Assembly: GCF_019320115.1 (NCBI RefSeq)
Contig: NC_089582.1
Span: 118,008,657-118,072,656 of the forward strand
Length of the DNA stretch: 64,000 bases
Direction: 5' to 3'
From: Miscanthus floridulus
Lineage: Eukaryota; Streptophyta; Magnoliopsida; Poales; Poaceae
Shown here one piece after another: positions 58,193 to 64,000 of this stretch. The stretch's first letter is position 1; every line of letters starts with the position of its first letter. The notes beneath the pieces are model-generated. The model worked only from the letters and a program-made list of their open reading frames with translations, made no database searches and was not told the origin of the DNA. The position numbers and the translations under genes were made by a program.

Positions 58193-61100
58193 TCAACACA
58201 TATTTGAGAAATCCAATATGTTCAACTCATTTCTTAGCTTGCAAAACCTTTTCTCATCCAATGGCTTGGTGAATATATCGGCAAGTTGATCTTCGGTGCC
58301 TACACTCTCAATGCAAATGTCCCCTTTTTGTTGGTGATCTCTTATGAAATGGTGGCGGACATCAATGTGCTTTGTTCTTGCATGTTGCACTGGATTGTTA
58401 GTTAGCTTGATTGCACTCTCATTGTCATATAGCAATGGCACTTTCTTGAACTTGATTCCAAAATCACTCAAAGTGGCCTTCATCCAAAGTATTTGTGCAC
58501 AACAACTACCGGCAGATATGTATTCGGCTTCGGCGGTTGATAATGCAACACTATTTTGCTTCTTTGATGACCATGAAATAAGTGATCTTCCTAATAATTG
58601 ACATGTGCCTGATGTGCTCTTCCTTTCAACCTTGCATCCCGCATAATCCGAGTCGGAGTAACCAACTAGCTCAAACTTTGCTCCTTTGGGATACCACATA
58701 CCAACATTTTGTGTATGCTTCAAGTACCTCAATATCCTCTTTGTAGCCTTCAAATGACTTTCTCTTGGCGAGGCTTGAAATCTTGCACACATGCATGCAC
58801 TAAACATGACATCCGGCTTTGATGCAGTCACATAGAGTAGGCTTCCAATCATAGACCGATACAACTTTTGATCCATCATGTTTCCACTTGCATCACTATC
58901 CAAGTTGCCATTGGTTCCCATTGGTGTGCTAATGACTTTGCTATCAATCATTCCAAACTTCTTGATCATGTCCTTGATGTACTTGCCTTGACTCACAAAT
59001 ATACCATTTTTCAATTGCTTGATTTGAAGACCAAGGAAGTAACTCAACTCTCCAATCATGGACATCTCAAACTCATTAGCCATCATCTTACCAAACTCAT
59101 CACAAAATTCTTGATTGGTTGATCCAAATATGATGTCATCTACATAGATTTGCAATACAAATAGATCTTTTCCAATCTTCTTGATGAAAAGAGTGTTGTC
59201 AACCTTGCCTATTGTGAACCCTTTATAGAGTAGGAAGTCCCTCAATCTCTCATACTATGCTCTAGGTGCTTGCTTCAAGCCATACAATGCTTTCTTCAAC
59301 TTGTACACATGGTTGGGCTTCTTATCATCTTCAAAACCGGGAGGTTGCTCAACATATACTTCTTCATTGATATAACCATTGAGAAATGCACTCTTAACAT
59401 CCATTTGATAGAGCTTGATGTTGTGGGCATAAGCGTAGGCTAGCAAGATTCTAATTGCTTCCAATCTAGCAACCGGGGCATATGTTTCTCCAAAGTCAAG
59501 ACGTTCAACTTATGTATAGCCTTGTGCTACCAATCTTGCTTTATTTCTTACAACTATCCCATCTTGATCTTGCTTGTTTCTAAAGACCCATTTGGTTCTA
59601 ATCACATTATGGCCCTTTGGTATTTCTCCAATTCCCATACTTGATTTCTTGTGAAGTTATTCAATTCTTCATGCATAGCATTCACCTAATTAATATCCTT
59701 CAAAGCTTCATCTATCTTTGGTTCAATGGATGACACAAAAGAAAAGTGTTCACAAAATAATGCCAATCTTGATCTTGTTTGTACACCTCTTGAAATATCT
59801 CTAATGATTGTATCCAAAGGATGATCTCTTACAATACTTGTTGGTTGAAGGATTGGAACTTGATTGCTTGCACTTGCTTGATCATTTGGTTGAGATGATG
59901 TACTAGCCATTTGATCTTGATCAATATCATAAGAGTCACTTGCACTAGCTTGATTTATATCATCTTGCACATTAGAGTTGGAGAGCACTTGCACTTGATC
60001 ATCTTCATCATCAATCACTTGCCTAGGCCTCAATTCACCAATGTCCATGTTCTTTATGGCATTTGAAAGTTGAATGCCTCCAACATCTTCCAAGTTCTCA
60101 TTCTCTTCTTGTGAAACCTTGGTTTCATCAAATTCAACATCATGAACTTCCTCAAGAGTACCAATATCCAAATTCCATACTCTATATGCTTTATTTGTAG
60201 TGGAATAACCAAGTAGGAATCCTTCATCACATTTCTTGTCAAACTTGCCCAATCTTGTACCTTTCTTCAAGATATAGCATTTGTAACCAAAGACCCAAAA
60301 ATATGCAATGTTGGGCTTTCTACCATTCAAGAGCTCATATGGTGTCTTCTCTTTCAATCGATGACAATAGAGGCGGTTGCTACAATAGCAAGCCGTGTTG
60401 ATAGCTTCGGCCCAAAAAGATTGACTCACATTGTACTCACTAAGCATAGACCTTGCCATATCAATGAGTGTTCTATTCTTTCTCTCAACAAGGCCATTTG
60501 ATTGAGGTGTGTACTTGGCCGAGAATTGATGTCTAATTCCAAATTCATTATATAACTCATCAATTCTAGTGTTCTTAAACTCACTACCATTGTCACTTGT
60601 AACTCTCTTGATGGTTGTTTCAAACTCATTTTGAATGCCCTTGACAAATGATTTGAATGTTGCAAATACATCACTTTTGTCCACTAGAAAGAATACCCAT
60701 GTGTATCTAGTGTAGTCATCCACTATCACAAATCCATATTTGTTACCACCGATACTAGTGTATTGTGTTGGCCCAAACAAATTCATGTGCAATAACTCAA
60801 ATGCTTTACTAGTGCTCATCATGCTTTTCTTAGGATGGGTGTTTCCAACTTATTTGCCGGCTTGACAAGAGCTACAAAGCTTATCCTTTTCAAACACAAC
60901 ATCTTTCAAGCCTTTAACTAAGTCATGCTTAACCAATCTATTCAATTGTTTCATTCCAACATGACCAAGCCTTCTATGCCATAACCAACCCATGCTAGAC
61001 TTAGTGAACAAGCATGTAGATAATCTAGCTTCACTAGCATTGAAATCAACCAAGTATAGATTCTCATATCTAAAGCCTTTGAAGATCAAGTTAGAGCCAT

Positions 61101-61240
61101 CTACACTTATGATTTCTACATCATCTACCTCAAATATGCATTTGAATCCAAGATCACACAATTGAGTCACGGATAGCAAATTGAAGTTCAAGCTCTCTAC
61201 TAGCAACACATTGGATATGCTCAAGTCATTGGATATTTAA
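58193..61240 (-). pseudogene. copia pol pseudogene: integrase, RT, RNase H (SIRE/Opie lineage)
   Basis: The minus-strand reading begins inside the gag-pre-integrase region (LLVESLNFNLLSVTQ, 61224) with the zinc-binding RLGHVGMKQLNRL. The integrase core (60822-59686) follows, with DYTRYTWVFFL, TSDNGSEF and SNGLVERKNRT. RT shows DVKSAFLNGYINEEVYVEQPPGF, LYGLKQAPRA and catalytic YVDDIIFGST. RNase H has SDSDYAGC, STAEAEYIS and TKHIDVRHHFI. It stops at 58193. Nonsense codons replace Gln or Trp after CQAGK (near 60853-60851), at 59688-59686, near 59513 and at 59257-59255 (after QAPRA). One frame change lies between 59686 and 59520. Otherwise it is well preserved, so this copy is younger than the gypsy host. 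Confidence 0.9.
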
Positions 61241-61932
61241 TGGAGACGGGGATCCCGATCTTCCGTCAGGTGATGGTAACTATCGTTGTGGCGGAGAATG
61301 ACACACCGATCTGGCTTCAGATTGAAAGATCGAACCCTGCAATCTTAGCACCACAGCTCCTCTGGTTATCAACCAAGTCACGGACTAGGTTGACCTTGCT
61401 AATAAGGCTAATCCCTACTTGCGCAACGAAGAACACAAGCAAGAACAAGAAAGAACGCAACCAAATTGTAGATGAAAGATTAATCTCACGAGTTGGGGTC
61501 TCACAAACCGATGAACGGCGAAACTGTTTCTTGACAGAATAATCTAAGCAAAACTCCAAACCCTAATGGAGGGGTGGCGGCTGTTTATAAAGACTCTAGG
61601 GTTGTGCAAGACCCCTGGACGCGCCCCTAATGGGCCCAAACTCGATACATGGTCCAATGGACCAAAAGACGGTGTCGCAGCACCCTGGCAGATTCTGGAT
61701 GCTGACTTGTTTCGATGATTCCCGTTGATTCCGAATAGCTTTTGATGTGAAACCACTTGGATTGGCTTCCTTATCAAATTAGCTTTCCATCCATATATGG
61801 ATCATCGAAAACGGAGTCCGAATGCGTCCTGGGCGACTAGTTTAAGACAGACTGGTCCTAGAGGCCGAGGCAGACTCGAATTCGTGTTGGACTGGGCCTC
61901 CGGCTTGTGTTGGACGTCCTTACTGGTCATCA
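61241..61932 (-). repeat. 3' LTR of the CRM-like element, about 692 bp
   Basis: On the minus strand it starts TGATGACCAG directly after the purine-rich CATGGAGGAGG and ends CCCCGTCTCCA, giving TG..CA ends. Copia sequence resumes at once on its left (61240 and below). The partner LTR and the second target duplication are outside the window. The start could be 61935 instead. Confidence 0.75.
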
Positions 61933-61946
61933 TCACCTCCTCCATG

Positions 61947-64000
61947 TCATCTTAGTCCCTCTTGACCCTCTTCAATATTCCTAAGCAAGATAACATCATT
62001 AGGTAGTAGTCTATTCTCAAAAGTATGAAAAGGATCGCTTAAGAACGAGCTCACGTGTAAATTGAGTTGACGCATTTGAGCCCGGGTCGTTGGACCTTGC
62101 ATGACGGTTGGAGGATCAGCTGGTACATCCAAAGGAGTGATGTCCTCATCATCCTCCCCCTCTTGAATTGGAGTCGTCCTCGACTCAAGCTCATCTTCTT
62201 CTCCCAAATAAGGTTTCAAATCTACAATGTTAAATGTGGGACTAACCCTGAACTCGGGTGGCAACTCAAGTTTGTATGCATTATCATTTATTTTCTCAAT
62301 AATCTTATAAGGACCAGCTGCTCTTGGCATTAATTTAGACTTACGTAGCTCAGGAAATCTATCTTTTCTTAAATGTAACCAAACCAAATCACCCAGTTCA
62401 AGTTTAATCTCTTTTCTACCTTTACTACCAGCAATTCTATACTTTTCATTCATGCTTTCAATATTTGCTTTAGTTGTTTCATGCAACTTACGAATAAAAT
62501 TAGCACACTCTCTAGCATCACTATGTATTCTCTTAGTGGTAGGTAAAGGCAAAAGATCAATAGGAGCACGAGGGTTAAAACCATACACTACCTGAAAAGG
62601 ACTTACCTTGGTGGTGGAATGTTCCGCCCTGTTATATGCAAACTCCACATGCGGCAAACACTCTTCCCACATCTTCAAATTGTGCTTCAAAATGGCTCTC
62701 AACATGGTGGACAATGTTCGATTCACAACCTCAGTTTGCCCATCAGTTTGGGGATGATATGTTGTAGAAAACAGTAGCTTGGTCCCCAATTTATTCCACA
62801 ACGTGCGCCAAAAATGATTCAAGAATTTTGTACCACGATCTGAAACAATAGTAGAAGGCATACCATGCAAGCGAACAATTTCTTGAAAGAAAAGGTCAGC
62901 AATATGAACAGCATCGTCGCTCTTATGACAAGGAATAAAATGTGCCGTCTTAGAAAAATGATCAACCACCACAAAAATACTATCTCTCCCCCTCTTAGTC
63001 CTTAGCAATCCCAACACAAAATCCATAGATATATCTGCCCAAGGAGTAGAAGGAATAGGAAGAGGCATATACAAACCATATGGGTTCAAACGCGACTTAG
63101 CTTTTGACATGTGGCACACCGAGCCACATACCGCTCCACATCATGCCTCATCCTAGGCCAAAAGAAGTGTGTGGACAGCACCTCCTCCGTCTTCTTGGCA
63201 CCAAAATGTCCCAGCAATCCACCTCCATGTGCCTCCTGCAACAACAAAAGACGAACGGAACCAACTAGAATGCATAGGCGGTTAGCTCTAAACAAAAACC
63301 CATCGCTGATCATAAACTTATTCCATGTGCGTCCCTCTCTACAATTAAGCAACACATCCTTAAAATCAGGATCAAGCGCATATTGTTCTTTAATGGATTG
63401 AAGACCAAAAATCCGGTAATCAAGTTGAGACAGCAATGTGTATCTTCTAGACAAAGCATCAGCAATCACATTATCCTTCCCTTTCTTATGTTTGATAATA
63501 TAAGGAAAAGACTCAATAAATTCAACCCATTTAGCATGCCTACGATTCAGATTATTTTGAGAGCAAAGATACTTAAGCGATTTATGATCAGAATGAATAA
63601 TAAATTCTTTAAGCCATAAATAATGACGCCACGTCTCTAAAGAACGGACAAGTGCATATAATTCTTTATCATACGTGGAATAATTAAGAACAGGACCATG
63701 TAATTTTTCACTAAAGTAAGCAACTGGTTTACCATCTTGCATCAAAACACCACCAATGCCAAGTCCACTAGCATCACATTCTAGCTCAAAAGTCTTACCA
63801 AAATTTGGAAGTTGTAGCAATGGAGCGTGTGTAAGCTTGTCCTTCAAAGTGTCAAAGGACTCCTCATGTGCCTCTCCCCAATGAAACATCACTCCTTTCT
63901 TCGTCAACTCATGCAATGGGGAAGCAATGGTGCTGAAATCTTTGACGAAGCGGCGGTAGAATCCTGCAAGACCAAGAAAACTCCTCACCTATGTGACAGT
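61947..64000 (-). pseudogene. CRM-like gypsy pol (RT end, RNase H, integrase), one frameshift, partial
   Basis: The minus-strand reading enters at the window edge in the RT thumb ([13 protein letters not shown]). RNase H shows [37 protein letters not shown] and [10 protein letters not shown]. The integrase zinc finger ends RCATCQK near 63100. The core has [15 protein letters not shown] and [14 protein letters not shown], and the C-terminal part [16 protein letters not shown], ending at 61947. Two lesions are visible. A TAG at 63991-63989 precedes VRSFLG. A one-base shift lies in the CAAAAGC run near 63098, where frames 63988-63086 and 63119-61947 meet. Everything else is intact, so this is a young copy. 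Confidence 0.9.

Larger units (their letters stand above)
55126..61240 (-). mobile_element. SIRE/Opie-type Ty1/copia element, cut by a gypsy insertion
   Basis: On the minus strand the order is integrase, RT, RNase H, purine tract, 3' LTR (57078-55126). The LTR matches the two solo LTRs at 26560 and 31249. Gag, the primer site and the 5' LTR are missing because the reading stops at 61241, where another element begins; the remainder should lie to the right of the window. It interrupts the 3' LTR of the Tekay/Del element, so it is younger than that element. Confidence 0.88.
61241..64000 (-). mobile_element. CRM-like Ty3/gypsy element, continuing past the window end
   Basis: A minus-strand element whose 3' LTR is 61932-61241 and whose pol fills 64000-61947. 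The integrase C-terminus with [12 protein letters not shown] and VSSFL wording resembles CRM-lineage (centromeric retrotransposon) elements as I remember them. I see no ordinary chromodomain. It is inserted in the copia pol region, making it the youngest of three nested elements. Confidence 0.8.

Noticed and set aside
58193..61240. Endogenous virus-like origin for the retroelement pol genes
   Set aside because: Domain order and motifs are those of Ty1/copia and Ty3/gypsy retrotransposons. No envelope or movement-protein gene is visible.

Overview
The window is nuclear DNA from a grass, most likely a panicoid of the sorghum, sugarcane or Miscanthus group. This rests on intron-rich plant genes with GC-rich 5' exons, Tekay/Del-, SIRE- and CRM-type LTR retrotransposons, PIF/Harbinger and Mutator-like transposons, and GGCC..TTTAG Tourist-like MITEs. 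Species assignment is inference. Most of the window is mobile DNA, with four host loci between the elements.

Layout: 1-3763 is a decayed large LTR-type sequence. About 3790-8520 is a broken Mutator-like (MuDR) transposon on the minus strand. 8640-10560 holds MITE-like debris. 10893-13144 is a small five-exon plus-strand gene of the DUF8204 type, with a damaged splice donor. 13145-18390 is intergenic with several MITEs, including a head-to-head Tourist pair. 18392-21683 is a complete 11-exon secreted subtilase gene (765 aa, SBT3-like) with all catalytic residues. 22098-22466 (minus) is a one-exon gene with an oxidoreductase-like Cys motif.

A PIF/Harbinger element (22517-33232, 22-bp TIRs, CAA duplication) sits only 50 bp upstream of that start codon. 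It has itself been invaded by one Tourist MITE and three solo LTRs. 34761-41353 (minus) is a gene resembling the chloroplast-predicted At4g37920 family. It carries a frameshift, an in-frame TAG and a GC splice donor, and has a 3.9-kb intron with a LINE fragment. 41591-43573 is non-autonomous repeat DNA.

43574-64000 is a three-level nest. A Tekay/Del-type gypsy element (5' LTR 43574-48063, orf0, gag, pol, chromodomain) has a SIRE-type copia element inserted in its 3' LTR at 55126. That copia element in turn has a CRM-like gypsy element inserted at 61241, which runs off the window end.

A recurring theme is decay by TAG nonsense codons where glutamine or tryptophan is expected, often with long reading frames otherwise preserved. 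This fits cytosine deamination in methylated DNA. No prokaryotic, viral or CRISPR-type system is present, and no tRNA or rRNA gene was recognised.
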